Shown here piece by piece: positions 13,101 through 25,858 of a stretch of DNA of 64,000 nucleotides (its first letter is position 1; each line of letters begins with the position of its first letter). The notes under the pieces are model-generated. The model saw nothing but the letters and a program-made list of their open reading frames with translations, was not told the DNA's origin and did no database searches. The stretch is from assembly GCA_018524725.1 (NCBI GenBank), contig JAEUWP010000421.1, positions 276,352 through 340,351 of the forward strand, written 5' to 3'. The translations under genes and the position numbers were made by a program. Origin of the DNA: Podaxis mareebaensis. Lineage: Eukaryota; Basidiomycota; Agaricomycetes; Agaricales; Agaricaceae.

Positions 13101-15784
13101 GTCAGAAGCATTGCTCAAACTAAGTAATGTTCTACTCAGTGCTCTGCTCCAGCTTGAACCAAAATGGAATTAAGATGTTCGTTCTAGAACTGGGCGCCTC
13201 AGCTCTAGCAACGGGCCCGCGTATCACGTCGATTTCGCAGGTCTCCGGAAATGAGATGTCTTGCAAGATTGTGGTATCCGTAGTAAGGGTAAGGTTTACC
13301 ATATCCTGCCACATCTAGGAGGACGGATGATTTGTGTGACTTATTTATAGGATGATCCCCGTCAATGTTGGATGATCTAATTATAGCTACATACCCGAGT
13401 TCAACCAGAGGATCGGATAATCCCTTGATGGCTTGGCAGGATGTTGTATTCATCTAGGTGTGTTCTAGGCAAATAGGGTGACAGAGCAGGACTTGTTGAT
13501 CACGGGCTGCTGATATAACAAGGCTACTGATAACGAAGTCGAGAGCACGTAGAGAATGTATCAGCTCTTATCGTTTGCCAGGCACGTGTAACACCCCTCC
13601 TTTCTGTGCATTCCGTGTTCATACCGTTCAACGAACACGCATGAGGCTGTGTCCATGATGTCTTGACATCCGCAGAGACAATCTTCAAAGGCGGGAGGTG
13701 TACACTTATTAAATTAGCCTGTTCACATGCACTTCCGATAACAGGTCGTATGGCCTTCACCGTTGAGCACGGGCCTGTGCAGCCAGGAGCCTGCGAGGTC
13801 TTCGCTAAACCGACGTCATCGCAATGCAGTCGAAGACAAAAATTGGCTCGTCTGAAGGTCCGGCCTCCTTACTATCATTCGATCCTGCTGTAGTATCGTG
13901 AGGAATAGCACCATACGGACGTCGAGCTTATCCTGGCGTCTGCCTTACTAGTAGTATGCTGTGCAGTCACTAAGCCAATTTTGCTCGGACACAAGGAAGG
14001 TGGTACTGCAGTGGAGTCAATCCCGGAAAAGCATCAGGAAAGCCATGTTTTTCGACCACCCAGTGGCCTTTGCCATTGCTACAAGTCTGTGATATCTGCG
14101 CATGTACTCACAAATTACGAGTTCCAATCGGGCAGCTAAATGGCTGGTAGCTACGCTACACGGAGCGAGGAGCAAGGACACCGGCTATGTGTCTACGACG
14201 ACGAATTCCTTGGCTCAATGGTCGTTCAAGGTTCATACGAGCTCGGGGCCAGTGCAGTTGTTCTCACTCAAGGTTAATGTGCATGGCCCCGGTCGATTGG
14301 CGTGTTCTTCATGTCACAGGTATGCACAAATGAAACAGAGCAAAAATATGGGAGCCACTCTCATTTGAGACACTCTGCTTCGTGCCCCGGATGCACATTC
14401 CGAACACTCCAATGACAATGGACTTTTCAAGAATAGAGTCACTGCTGAACTCCTACAGCAGGGAGCTCGTTAAACATATCAGCCCCTCGTCGGTTAAGGT
14501 TCAAATGCGCCCCGGAACCTTCAGGGGTTACCTCTCAGATAGCCTTACGGACCACTGCCAGTTAGAAAGGGGTTAAAGAGTCTGACCCATGCCATCAGGT
14601 AAAGTCCTTACGCGAAAGACAAGGGCACGTTCAGATTGGTACTGTTCTCGAATCTATAGCAGTGGGCAAGACCGAAAGGTGAAGGTGGTAGTACTACCTC
14701 ATTGTGCCTGCCAGTGACTCTGTGGGACATTGTTCAAGCCCTTGGGGTAGTGAGATGTTGGCGTTTCTCTGAGGAGATGCAATTTGAACTGTGGTACCTC
14801 GAGGAGTGGACTGGTATTACGCTTCTGTGAAGCTGTGATGTCACTCCAACACTGCTTCGGATGGTCGCAGGCTGCCGATCAGCTCTAATCGGACTCCGAC
14901 GTGATATAAAATTTGAGGATGTGACCTATGTAACACGGCATAGCAGGTTTAGTCCGGCATGTGGTAGAAGCCAGCCGGTCACTCCTCCCATCCGTTCAGA
15001 TTGTCTTGGAAAAATGGGCGCGCAATGCTTCGAGAAATGTGTCGATGCCACACATAAATTCTTAGAGCCAGCAAGTAGAAGGCGATACACTCATTCGTCC
15101 AAGGTTCGGGTCACCAATAGCATTGGAAACCGTGAATCTGTCACACAAGCACCGAACGAAGGCACAAGCATGTACACACAATGAGCTTGACCTCTCTTCT
15201 TGCCGCCGTGTCAGGAATCAGGATCCTGCAAAGTTGTACATGTTTGCAGGTCCATGAATTTGTTGCGAGGGAAAATTAAGATGTTTTATCCCACGCCGGT
15301 CTTCAGCACGCTTGGAAACGTCATCATACTCCGTTCTCACTCGATCATGATCTGTTCCCGGCTTGGCTGTTGCCTGGACCAACGGAGATCTTGGTGGGTG
15401 TAAACCTTTTTTTGTTAGCATCTATTTGACGACAATGATACTTATCCTTGGATAGGATACTGGATGACATCTAATACTTGTCAATCCATCAAACACATCG
15501 ATAGATACCGCCTTCGGTCGGCCGCTGCCCAAATCGGGTCGATAACCATACCTAGGGCTCGACGCCAATTACTGGAGAACTCCAAAGTCAACTCCTAGTA
15601 GTAATTAACCCAATACGCGACGCGAATAACCTCCTCTCCTGGTCGCATTCAAAATCGCCCTCACCTGTGCCAACTAGGACCGAGCTTTTCCGTTCTTTAC
15701 GGAATTACAAGAACTATACCCTTTATAAGGTCGCGCCTCGGTCCATTGAATGTTCCCAGCTTGCGACACTCTCAAGCCTTCACG
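10165..15784 (+). other. Gene-poor desert between regulator and polyketide synthase
   Basis: About 5.6 kb with stops in all frames every few dozen codons and no exon I can recognise on either strand. The first part is the upstream region of the regulator and the last few hundred bases are the promoter of the synthase. The middle (about 11-15.4 kb) looks like eroded non-coding sequence, possibly old transposon remains, but I see no terminal repeats or transposase-like peptide to prove this. Confidence 0.4.
15720..15730 (+). promoter_or_regulatory. TATA-like element of the polyketide synthase gene
   Basis: The sequence ctttataagg lies about 55-65 bases before the chosen ATG at 15785, in a pyrimidine-rich context typical of fungal core promoters. 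Sequence match only. Confidence 0.4.
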
Positions 15785-18700
15785 ATGGCACCGACCGCGA
15801 TTAACCATCTACACATACCAATTTTCTCTGAACAAGACGCGTTTGTTATCAACACTCCTCAGGCTCGCGAGCAAGCTCTACGTGATGCTTCCACACCTTC
15901 AGGCTCTGCCCTCTTATCTGCATGCCACCAGTCCTTCATCACGGAGCTTTCGACTTTGGGCTTGCACGACCTTGAAGTAGCTGACGTTAATCTAGCTGAC
16001 TTCTCGGAGCCCTCGGTTCTCATCACATTTCCCGACGTTCGTTATCGTTCCAACCCAGCGATCTCTAGTCCTACCCTCTTCCTTTTCCAAGCACTTCGGT
16101 ATCTCGCTTTCATCGAAGACGTTGGCAAGACTACGGGCTCTGTCACACCTTTCACCGACATCTTGCAGCGTAACGCGGAAAACGGGACTGGCATCCTTGG
16201 GTTCTCCTTTGGAGTTCTACCCGCTGTAGTTGTTGGGACATCATCAAACTCCTCAACCTTCATTGCCCGAGCAGTGGAGGCATATCGTCTAGCTGTCTGG
16301 ATTGGTGTTCGTACCCAAGCCTATCGCCGGCAATTGCTTTCTACCGCACCACTAGACCATGACCCCTGTCTTCCTTGGGGTCTTGTGCTCACGGGTTTGA
16401 CGAGGGACGCTATAGATAGTGCGGTTCACGTGTTCAATGAGGTATGTATCTCACGCTAAGTGTTTCATCCCCGTCGTGGTCAATGGTTGACTATTTTGAA
16501 GCAAATCGGTCATTCTGCTGTCTTTGTGACAGCGATCACGGACGCCAGTTATTTCACTATTTCTGGCAGACCTGATTATCTCGCCACTTTTTCGGCCAGT
16601 ATCTCAACTATTGCTGTCGTACACAAGACCTGTGTGGACACCCTTTACCACTCCCCTGTACTCACCAGTTCGGTGCGAAATCGCGTTCTTTCCGATGTCG
16701 TTGCGCGGAATATCAAGTTTCCTACCTTTGAGGATATCCGGGTTCCCATCCGCTCGACATGGACTGGCGATGCTATCAATCATAGTACTGTTGATTCCAC
16801 AGCATTGGTTGAATTGGTTGTTGATATGATCATCACCCAACCCGTCAATTGGACACGTGTAGTCGAAAAGACGGTTGCAACCGTTCCTGAGGACGTACCT
16901 GTCAAACTCCTCAGTTGCGGTTCCGGGACCGGTTTGATCAAAGGCCTTGATCGCGCCTTCTCACGGACCCATATATCGACTTTTGATCTCTGCAAAACCG
17001 ATTCTGGCAAGAATAAGGAGACGGCTAGATGGGAGGCAATCGCCATTGTTGGGATGGCAGTTGACATCCCGGGCGCTCCTAACAGCGAGAAATTTTGGGA
17101 AATGTTGGAATCCGGTATCAACGCGGTTTCGGAGGTTTGTGTTTGACGATGATCTATGTTTTTTTAATTAAATTTCGTTGATATCGCCAGATTCCGGGAC
17201 GTCGCTTCAAGGTTACTGGCTTCAAGTCGGAGAAGTACACCAACCGATCAATAGAGGCACATACTAGCAAACTCGTCGAAAACGATGACGATTTTGACTA
17301 TACGTAAGAGTTAACTATCCTTTTATTTATCCCACTCCCGACCAATTGAAAGGTTTTTCAAGATCACTCCTCGTGAGGCCAAAGATATGAATACTCAGCA
17401 ACGTATTCTTCTTCAAGTTGTATTCGAGGCACTCGAAGATGCAGGCTATGTTCCTTATTCAACTATCACATGGTGTCCTGAGACTTTCGGCTGTTACGTG
17501 GATGTTACAGCCCCCGAGAGTTTTCCAAACGAGACCGACCTTCACTACGGTACAGGTGAGTCCATTCAATAGGGAAGGGTACGTGAAGAGTGTTAATCAA
17601 ACACGGTTTCTCAGGTACTTGGGAGGCCTTTCTGAGTAGTTGCATATCACATGCGTTGCGTCTGAATGGTCCACCGATGGCAGCGGTCGATACTACCTGC
17701 TCCTCTTCTGCCGTTGCATTTCGTAGGGGAGCTTGTGCGCTTATCGATAGAGCCTGCAATACTGCACTTGTGGGTAGTGTCAACGTTATATCGAGCCCTG
17801 ACGTGCGTCAATCTTTCCCCTTTGGCTGTCTTCATGCTGATTGACTGCGTATTCCTTTAAGACATTCTCGGATCTTGATAGGGGTCACTCCGCTAGCCCC
17901 ATGGGCCAGCGCAATTCTCTCGGTGTCGCTGCTGAAGGCTACTCGTGCTTAAGTGTTGCAATGTTTGTATTGAAGCGTCTCCCTGACGCGGTTGCCGAAA
18001 ACGACAATATTCTGGGCATTATTCGTGCCATCGAAGTCGATCAAAGTGATCTCCCGCATTCCAGTACACATCCGCGTGTCTCAACGCAGGGCAACCTTTT
18101 CAGGCACGTTTTCGAAGCGGCAAGTACTGATGCCCGCCGCGTCAGCGTGGTTGAAGCCCATCGGACAGGGACTCGTGCCAGTGATCCTGACGAGCTGGAG
18201 AGCATTAGGAGCGTGTTTGGCCAAAATCGACCCGCGGATAATCCCCTCCATATTATTTCTGCGAAGTCCCACATTCGTCATTTGGGAGCTGCCTCAGGTG
18301 CTGTTAGTGTGGTAAAATTACTCCTGATGCTTCGCTACAAGACCATCCCTCCTATCATTTCGCTCGAAAATCTCGACCCTCATGCCACCGACCTCGTTGC
18401 TGGCGATTCCATCACCGACACTGTCCGGACTGCATGGATTCCATCCAAGGAGGGCGAGCCTCGTGTTGCCCTGATCAGTAGCTTCGACGCAGCAGGTACT
18501 CATACTGCCATGCTCCTCGAAGAGTATCTCCCTCCTACTGACCAACGGCCGGAGGGCTTATCATACGTTTTCGGTATTTCTGCGAAAGACTCCGACGCTC
18601 TTGAAGTTCTTCGTGCCCGTGTCATTGATTGGGTTCGAGATCCTAGACACCCAACTACATCCCTTGCTGATATTGCATATACAACTACTGCTCGACGCCA

Positions 18701-21700
18701 CCTTTACGCCTATCGTCTCGCTGTTTCTGCGAACAGCAAAGAGGACCTAATCCGAGAATTGGCGAAGGCTTCGGTTTCACAAGTCAAGGATGGCCCTTTC
18801 TCCACCGCCTTCGTTTTTTCCGGCCCGGGCAGTCGATACCTTGGTATGGGTCGTTCTCTCTATAAGACCACACCGTTGATCAGGGAAGTCATCGACGAGT
18901 GTCATTCAATCCTGACTACCGCTGGCTTCCCTGGTGTGCTTGCCGTCATCAATGCTGAAGGAGATTCGAGTGGTCTCACGAAACTGGAAGAATTCGGGGC
19001 CTACCAAACGGCAATTATATCCCTCGAATATGCTTTGGCGAAGCTGTGGATGTCATGGGGCATTACTCCAAGTGTTCTTATTGGTCACGGGTACGACTCG
19101 CTCAGAAGGTTTGCTATTTCTTCCTTGATTGACAAATCTTCAACAGTCTTGGTGAATATGCTGCTCTCGTCACGGCCAATGTTCTCACTTTAAAGGATGC
19201 CCTCACGATTGTCGCAAACCACGCGCGTTTCATTATCCGGAAGTGTGCAGTGGAGTCTACCTCCATATTGGTTGTGAATCTCCCAAGTGAGGAACTTCAA
19301 AACATAGTTGGCTCGTCGGGCGATTTCTCCGGGATTACCTTTGCATGGTACGACAGTTCTGTCGATACGGTGCTTGCAGGCCCGATCCTTCAACTCAAGG
19401 CATTAAAGGCACATCTCGATGCCGACGCTGGCTGCAACAGTAATTTGTTGCACGTGCCGTCCGTGCACAATCGTTCCACCATAGGTCCTTTCCCCACTGA
19501 CCTCACGCAACTCGCCAAGCGCATCACTATCCGTCCACCATCAATCCCCGTTGTTTCCAACGTCCACGGTGACATCGTCCCACCGGGAGACGCGTCCGTA
19601 TTCAATGCCGACTATTTCGTTAGGCTTTGCGCCGAACCTGGCCAGTTTGTTAAAGATACTCGGCAACTGACTGCCGATACCACTATCCGGGCGATTGATG
19701 CATGGATTGAGATCGGACCTCACACAAATACACTCTCCATGCTCAAGAATACCGCCGAAGTACCGTCAGCCGCATTATTCCTCGGATCTCTCCATCGGGA
19801 GCAGGAGCCCTGGTCGACTCTTTCCGCAGCACTTTCCCAGCTCTTCACTACCAATGCACCTATTCAATGGCGTAGCGTTTTCGCACATGTTCCCGTCTCC
19901 TGCATCAGTTTCCCTACGTATCCTTTTGCCAAAACTAAGTTCTGGGTTCCTTTCGAAGAAAAGCCTCCTGAAGCGGTTGCAACCCAAGAGGCGGAAGCAT
20001 CTAAGTCATTTCATCATCCCCGTACGACTGATTTCAAGATGTTGGGAACGTGGTCCCGTTATTCCACTCGGGATGATGGTAACGTCGCAATTTTTGAGAC
20101 GCCAATCAGTGAACTGGCTAGCTCTATTCGGGGCCATAGGGTCGGCGGGATGCCTTTGTGCCCGGCGTCCGTCTATCTGGAACTGGTCCTTGCCGGTCTT
20201 GAACTCACCCGCCAACACCTCTCTATCCCTTCCTCTGGAAGCCATGTGATCCTAAGGCGCATCGAGTTCGCGAAGCCCCTTGTCTACGACCACCAGATTC
20301 CTCTTACTGTCATTACCGGTATCAAAATACAAGATGGCAGTGGGACCTTCTTTATCGCTTCTCGAATCGATGGATCAACTAAGGAGACTGTCCACGCTCA
20401 TGGAGAGTACAGGATAGAGGGTACCTCGAAGACCTTGACCAAGTTCTACCGCACACTCCCTGTCATCGACCGTCATATTTCAGCTGTAGCCAAGTCGAGG
20501 AACGGAAAGCCACCCCAGCTGTTCTCCACCCATACCATCTACGAAGTTATTTTCCCCCGCGTTGTCGAATATGCCAAGGAGTATCATACGGTTCAATCAC
20601 TCACTATGGATCCCACAGGAATGGAGGGCTATGCTTCGATCAAGCTCCCTGCTTCGCATGATCGCAGCAAATTCGTTGTCCATCCCATCTTCACTGATAC
20701 CCTCCTTCACGTGGCTGGCTTTATGGCAAATATGCAAGGACATTCTGATGACGCATATATCTGCGCCGGGGTTGGTTCGGTTAAAGTGATCCCGGAGCAA
20801 GTCGACAATGATGCTTCGTACACGATCTACTGCAGCAATGGCTGGCTTGCCGATCAGGGTATCGTGCTAGCCGATGTCTACGCTGTGAGGCTCAGTGAGC
20901 CTCCAGTTCTGGTTGCTCAGTTCAAGAATATCCACTTCCGCAAGGTGCGCCTTGGTGGCCTGAAGAGGGGTCTTGCCCATGCTGTTGGGAAGACCTCCAC
21001 TCAACCAACTTGTCTGACCCACCCCACTCCATCACTACGACCGACTCGCCGAGCTCAACACACCGCGATCTCCGTCCCTTCCTCTTCCCCCATCCCCCAA
21101 AACGACGACATTAGCACCCCTGCTCACGTTGGGACCGCAACTCCAAGGGTCGCTGCGAAGACGCGCTACCTCAGGACAGCGGGTGTTGATTCGAAGGTTG
21201 ATTTAGACTCTCTGAGTGCTCGCTCCCCGAAGTCAATCGATATTTCCGGAAAAGTTGAAGCGCCTTCCTCCAACTCCCACCAACTCTCTCACAGCACAAA
21301 TAACGTCGATATCATTGCTGAAGGCTCATCCAGGACATCCTCCAGTCATGCTTCTCCCTCCACAATCGCGGCTGAACTTCACAGTGGAGGATCCTCTCCA
21401 CGAACCTTTGTGCTTGAAGAGATTATGATGGAGCCAACGCCCTTCCTACTCGATGGTTATGCCAACTTTAAGACCGTTCTGGCCGCCGTCTTGGGCATAA
21501 ATCCCAAGGATGTTGGCGACGATGTCGACCTCAAGACCCTTGGCTTGGATGATCTGACATCTATCAACGTACTTGCGGCTCTGAACGATCAATTCGGCCT
21601 TGACCTTCCTCCACACTTCTTCAATGACTATCCAACGGCAAGGAAGGCTCGTGCCTATCTTTCCTCCCTCTCCGGTCAGAAGTTTTCTGAGTTGCGCAAA

Positions 21701-22667
21701 GCCTCTGTCCGCGATGCGGCAACATACCAGGTCACTCCTATCAAGTCCGGGACATGCCACAAGTCCGAATTCTCGGTCACCATTTCCCCAGCCAGTGCTG
21801 CCCGGCTCACCAAAGCCCTGAGGCTCGATATTACTCCCCTCCCTCTTCAGAGATCCGATTCGCAGACTCTTCCCCTTTTCCTCGTCCATGACGGTAGCGG
21901 ATTGATCAATTACTACCGTGGGATCTCTCCTCTTGGTCGTAATGTTTGGGGTTTCAACAATCCCAAATTCATTACCTCGGAACCTTGGGCTAGCGTTATC
22001 GAAATGGCTTCCGTTTACGCGGATCATGTCTCAAAGATAACACTTGGCCCTGTCGTTCTTGGAGGTATGTATACTCGCGTTGACCACTTCAGCCCTCACT
22101 CATCAACATCTAGGCTGGTCCTTTGGGGGAGTGGCGGCCTATGAGACTGCTCTTCAGCTCGCGAAGAAAGGAATCAAAACACGAGGGATCCTCCTCATTG
22201 ATTCGCCTAGCCCAATCAACCACGTTCCCCTTTCCGATGCTCTTATTGATTCCGTGGTCAACCTCGATGCTCGTGGTGCCAGTTCTGACGTTGGTCGACT
22301 GGTCAAAGCTCAGTTTGCTATGAATGCCCGGTTACTTGGCAAATATGATCCCCGAGCAACGGGTGGAACCTGCCCACCTCTCATCCTCCTCCGTTCTTCC
22401 GAAGGGTTCAATCCGCCTGGCATTCCTGACGTTCCGATCTGGCTTGCTGATCGCAGTGATCCTCAGATTGTCACCAGGGGTTGGGAAAGCCTAGCCTCCG
22501 GACCTGTGAAGGTTCTGGATATTCCTGGACACCATTTTACCCCATTTCATTCTGCTAACGTGAGTGCCTATAATACGACTCGGACGTTCCGATACTGATA
22601 TGTGTTGTAGATAAAGCGCGTCGCCGAACGCATGATTGAGGGATGTACACTCCTTGAGAAAGTATGA
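15785..22667 (+). CDS. Non-reducing polyketide synthase, SAT-KS-AT-PT-ACP-TE, with altered active sites
   Basis: ATG at 15785 (cacgATGGCACC) and eight GT-AG introns (16442-16501, 17135-17190, 17304-17352, 17556-17614, 17803-17861, 19091-19146, 22065-22113, 22560-22610) give an open frame of 2147 residues. Domains: SAT about 1-400 (GFSFG, Ser141 where CxG is usual); KS about 405-790 (DTTCSSS Cys564, His698, His738); AT about 840-1180; PT about 1310-1620 (His1338, Asp1525 in [14 protein letters not shown]); Ser/Pro-rich linker; ACP about 1765-1840; TE about 1880-2147 (GWSFGG Ser1983, Asp2010, His2120 or 2121). The family builds aromatic polyketides such as orsellinic acid from acetyl- and malonyl-CoA. 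Here the AT motif reads GHGLGEY (Gly1008 for Ser) and the ACP reads GLDDL (Asp1810 for the pantetheinylated Ser). KS flanks carry HRTGT and HIRH for HGTGT and NIGH. PT and TE look intact. Product unknown; chain extension is probably lost unless another protein supplies it. Confidence 0.9.
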
Positions 22668-22972
22668 TATATACTGGTATTCAACTCATTAAACAACCTT
22701 CAGTTACTTCAGTTTCAGGACAATTGTCCGACGATCTAGACTTAGAATGTATATTAGGATCTGCTGCGTATATTTATAGTTCAAGTTATGTGACCATTAG
22801 CTTTCCTGGAAAACATTCTCTTGTCAATGATACTCAAAATTGTATTATCATAGACATCTGGAATAATGCCACCGTGACGACCGACGAGAATAATGAGATA
22901 TGATAAAAGTGACGGGTTGGTGTGAAGGGTAGGTATCAAGATCACGGCGAGGTCATAACCAAAGAGAGTAGC

Positions 22973-25117
22973 CTAATCAATCCAAGTAGGTTCAACACGC
23001 AGATGTGCTTTCGGTTTGTACTTCTTCCCTCTTTTCTTCTCGTCCTCATATTCCGCCTCCATACGCATTTTCACACTTCTATGAACTTTGACCCCGTTCT
23101 TAATCTGCTTCGGTATGAAGCGTGGTCGCGCCAAGTTCCATCTGTTGACCAAAATTCAGCCCTTGTACTAACTTAGGAACATAAACACCTACCCAAAGTA
23201 TGTCACCCATTGATTGTCGCCCCGCTGATACCTCAGATGCAAAGGCAGAATCTCCAGTATCCACCATCCCTTCTTCAACTTCAGTTGATCGTACGCAGGC
23301 GAAAGGGCATCATGCAATTCCTCCTCTTCCTCCGAGCCCAAAAAGGGTACGGGTGCGACCACGTGTTGGGCATGTACTTCCGCTGGGCGCTTCTTGGTCA
23401 ATGTCGCGTGCAGACGAACCGGAATTGGGTCTGCAGGCGGTTTGCGAATCTTGTGTTCGGAAGTGATAGATAGAGGTGGTGGGCGGGGCGTTACGAAGGG
23501 GTAGAGAGTTGTCGGGTCAAGTCCGATTTCCCGGAGCGCCTCGGATTCGAACATTATACCTGTTTTGGCCTTGAAGCATTCTCGGACCATCCAGCGAAGA
23601 GGTATACGTGCAAGCGAGTGGCGAGTCTTGTTACTCACAGCGCCCCCACCAACGTCACAATGACATCCCTAATGAATATAACCATATCAGTGAAATAGGC
23701 CCCAAGGAAATGACAGTAAAATAGACGTACCGCAAACCAGACTTCCTCAACATCTGTATGGCGCTCCTTCTGGGAAGAATATATCATCTCCATCTTGTCA
23801 AGATTCTTATCCTGCTCCGACTCTTTCGCCCACGTGTTCTCTTTCTTCTGGCGCGACTTGGTTTGACCCGTTTTATGTTCATCATCATTGGACTTCTTGA
23901 ATGACGGGTATGTGAACTTCGGAAAGGTCAGCGATCCGGGCGTGGAGGGCACTTTCTCACTAATCTGGCTAAGTGGGGTGTCGGTGGATCGCGCTGGTTC
24001 TGGAGCGACGCTTGCCTGCCAAACGCCAAGTCGGGATTCGTGCGCCGTTGGTCGGTTCCAAAGGTTGGCCTTGAACTTGGCCCGACGTTCATCAAGTGCA
24101 ATGGCATGTCTGAATGTACGAACAATGGTATTGGACGTCGTGAATGGAAGCCTCTTGGGAATTAAACCGACTGAGTCCACGGTGTCCCTGTTTTGAACAA
24201 GGTGAGGAACAAAGACATGGGTAAGCGCACAAGAACTCGTACCATACTCCGAGGAAATCGATTGTAACGTCAACACAGAACGCCTTCTTGAACCCGTTTG
24301 ATTGTTCCCATCCAATATGGTCGACACGTGTATACATCTTGTAAGCGAAGGGGACTTGCTGGAAGTTGTCTGCAGGCAAGAGCCCGACTTTGTGCAGCAT
24401 TCCAGCGAGACTTCTTGCGGTATAAGCTCCACGAGAGAACCCAAATATGCAGATTTTGTCTCCCTCTATGTCTAAAAAAACAAGCATAAGCAATATATTC
24501 CAAAACTGTCGGATACATAGCCCACAATTCTGCATAAGAAACTCATAACCACCCATAACGTGTGCGTCGAGATTCCAAGCGACCATTTCATCGAGTGTCT
24601 GCGCTGCGTATCAATAGCAAGTTGGAAAGCTTGATGAGGCTACGTACCTTTTGAATACCGGACATGAAAGGTGTCGCCGCCTTGGTCGAGGTATATGTTC
24701 CAATACCAGCCTAGCAAGGAAAAACCTAACATGAGAAAGATGGAATGTGGGGTGATGGCACCATACCTGATAATAAACCATCTGCTTGTTCCTGTCATTC
24801 TTCTTCAGTAGCGAAACGAGCTGCACAATATTCGAGTTATCGGCATCAAACTGATCCCCCGTCCCGTCAAAACATAACACAAGCGTTCGGTGGTCGTGTT
24901 CCGGGGGAATGATGGCAGGGAAAGACCTAGGATCGACAGTCTTCTCGCGTGCAGGGTGTGGTACATGTGGGGGATTAGGACTTGTGGTTTGAATCTCGCT
25001 CCCAGTGAAGGGGGAGACCGAGGAAGGTGAGGGCGGTACGCTGCCTTCAGCCTGTTTCTCGACGACAGTTTCTGTGATCGAAACCATCGTTGGCTCCTGT
25101 GCGTGATTGTTCATCAT
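22973..25117 (-). CDS. DUF2235 alpha/beta-hydrolase (copy 1, apparently intact)
   Basis: The start is ATG 25115-25117. After about 85 Ser/Pro/Thr-rich residues the conserved LVLCFDGTGDQFDADNSNIV appears near 24840-24900. Later exons carry KICIFGFSRGAYTARSLAG near 24390-24460, with the nucleophile-elbow GFSRG. Further exons give DTVDSVGLIPKRLPF, FRHAIALDERR near 24090 and a charged insert. CHCDVGGG lies near 23645, LARIPLRWM near 23600, and a C-terminus ends YKPKAHLRVEPTWID with the stop at 22973-22975. A final intron (about 23135-23190) is needed to join TYFG to WNLARPRF. The domain (PF09994) is related to Tle1-type phospholipase effectors of bacteria; fungal members are uncharacterised. No signal peptide or membrane segment is evident. 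It faces the synthase tail to tail. Confidence 0.75.
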
Positions 25118-25715
25118 CTTGAGCAGACTGCTCGGCACAATCAATCGGAAGGTAAGGAGAGTGGTATCGACACGGCTTAAACTTAAAAGAAGCTGTCCAA
25201 CGGAAACCGGACTCCTGGCCAAACCGAAGGGAGAGGTTTCTTTAGTAGCCAAGATGATCCTGGGAAGTCGCGTAAATTTGGGAACCGACCAAAGAATTAA
25301 AGGGGAACAACATGCATCCATTTCCGGCTTGCCAATCACCTAACCATAAACATCCCCATCCACACGACCCTCGAAGAAGCTGCAATTCGTCCCTTTCCCC
25401 GTCCTAGCCCCTACAACTTCCAGATATCCTCACAAAGTACTAATCAGCCTTTTGGATCTTACTACCGAATGCAGGATCCAGAAACAAGGACGATCGATAC
25501 TTATGTATGTCTGGCGCTCAGTTTCAGCGTCTGCAGTGGAGTAAGAATCATAGGATTGTCCCGAAGAATCTATTGTGATGTAAATCAAAGCGAATTCCGG
25601 ATGGAAACTCTCGCCCACAGAGGTGTTCACGTTGGAGCAGTTTGACATGACGAATGGTATTTGGCAAGTCAGGGTAGTAGCTAAGTCGAGGTTTGTTTGG
25701 CTCTTTGACTAACTT
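24925..25715 (-). repeat. Segmental duplication unit A, copy 1 (5' part and upstream of DUF2235 copy 1)
   Basis: This stretch, covering the N-terminal codons and about 600 bases upstream of DUF2235 copy 1, is closely matched by 35498-36268 in the same orientation. Matching blocks include catgcatccatttccggctt with catgcattcatttccggctt, and the shared run gaatctattgtga. Similarity stops sharply after gactaa in both copies. Confidence 0.75.
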
Positions 25716-25791
25716 ATTACAAGTAACAAAACGCACGGGTTTTGCCTCACGATCTCACTGGTCGTTTGTCTCTGAGACAAAGAGACATTCC

Positions 25792-25858
25792 TATTGGCTG
25801 GCGACTGTGGGATACTTAGCACACGGTTTGATTGGTTGACGAGCGTGGGATACTCGAC
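25792..25858 (+). repeat. Two short direct repeats upstream of the HET gene
   Basis: Units at 25792-25820 (tattggctggcgactgtggg, then atac) and 25830-25858 (gattggttgacgagcgtggg, then atac) are about 80% alike and start 38 bases apart. A weaker third unit with agcgtgggatgct lies near 26009. They could be binding sites between divergent genes; no factor is implied. Confidence 0.35.

Noticed and set aside
15746..15784. In-frame extension of the synthase upstream of ATG 15785
   Set aside because: It starts with TTG and lies right after the TATA-like box; the ATG at 15785 has a good context and matches the usual SAT start.
21446..22027. Minus-strand frame of 193 codons inside the synthase
   Set aside because: Antisense to the ACP and TE coding region; it arises from codon bias of the real gene.
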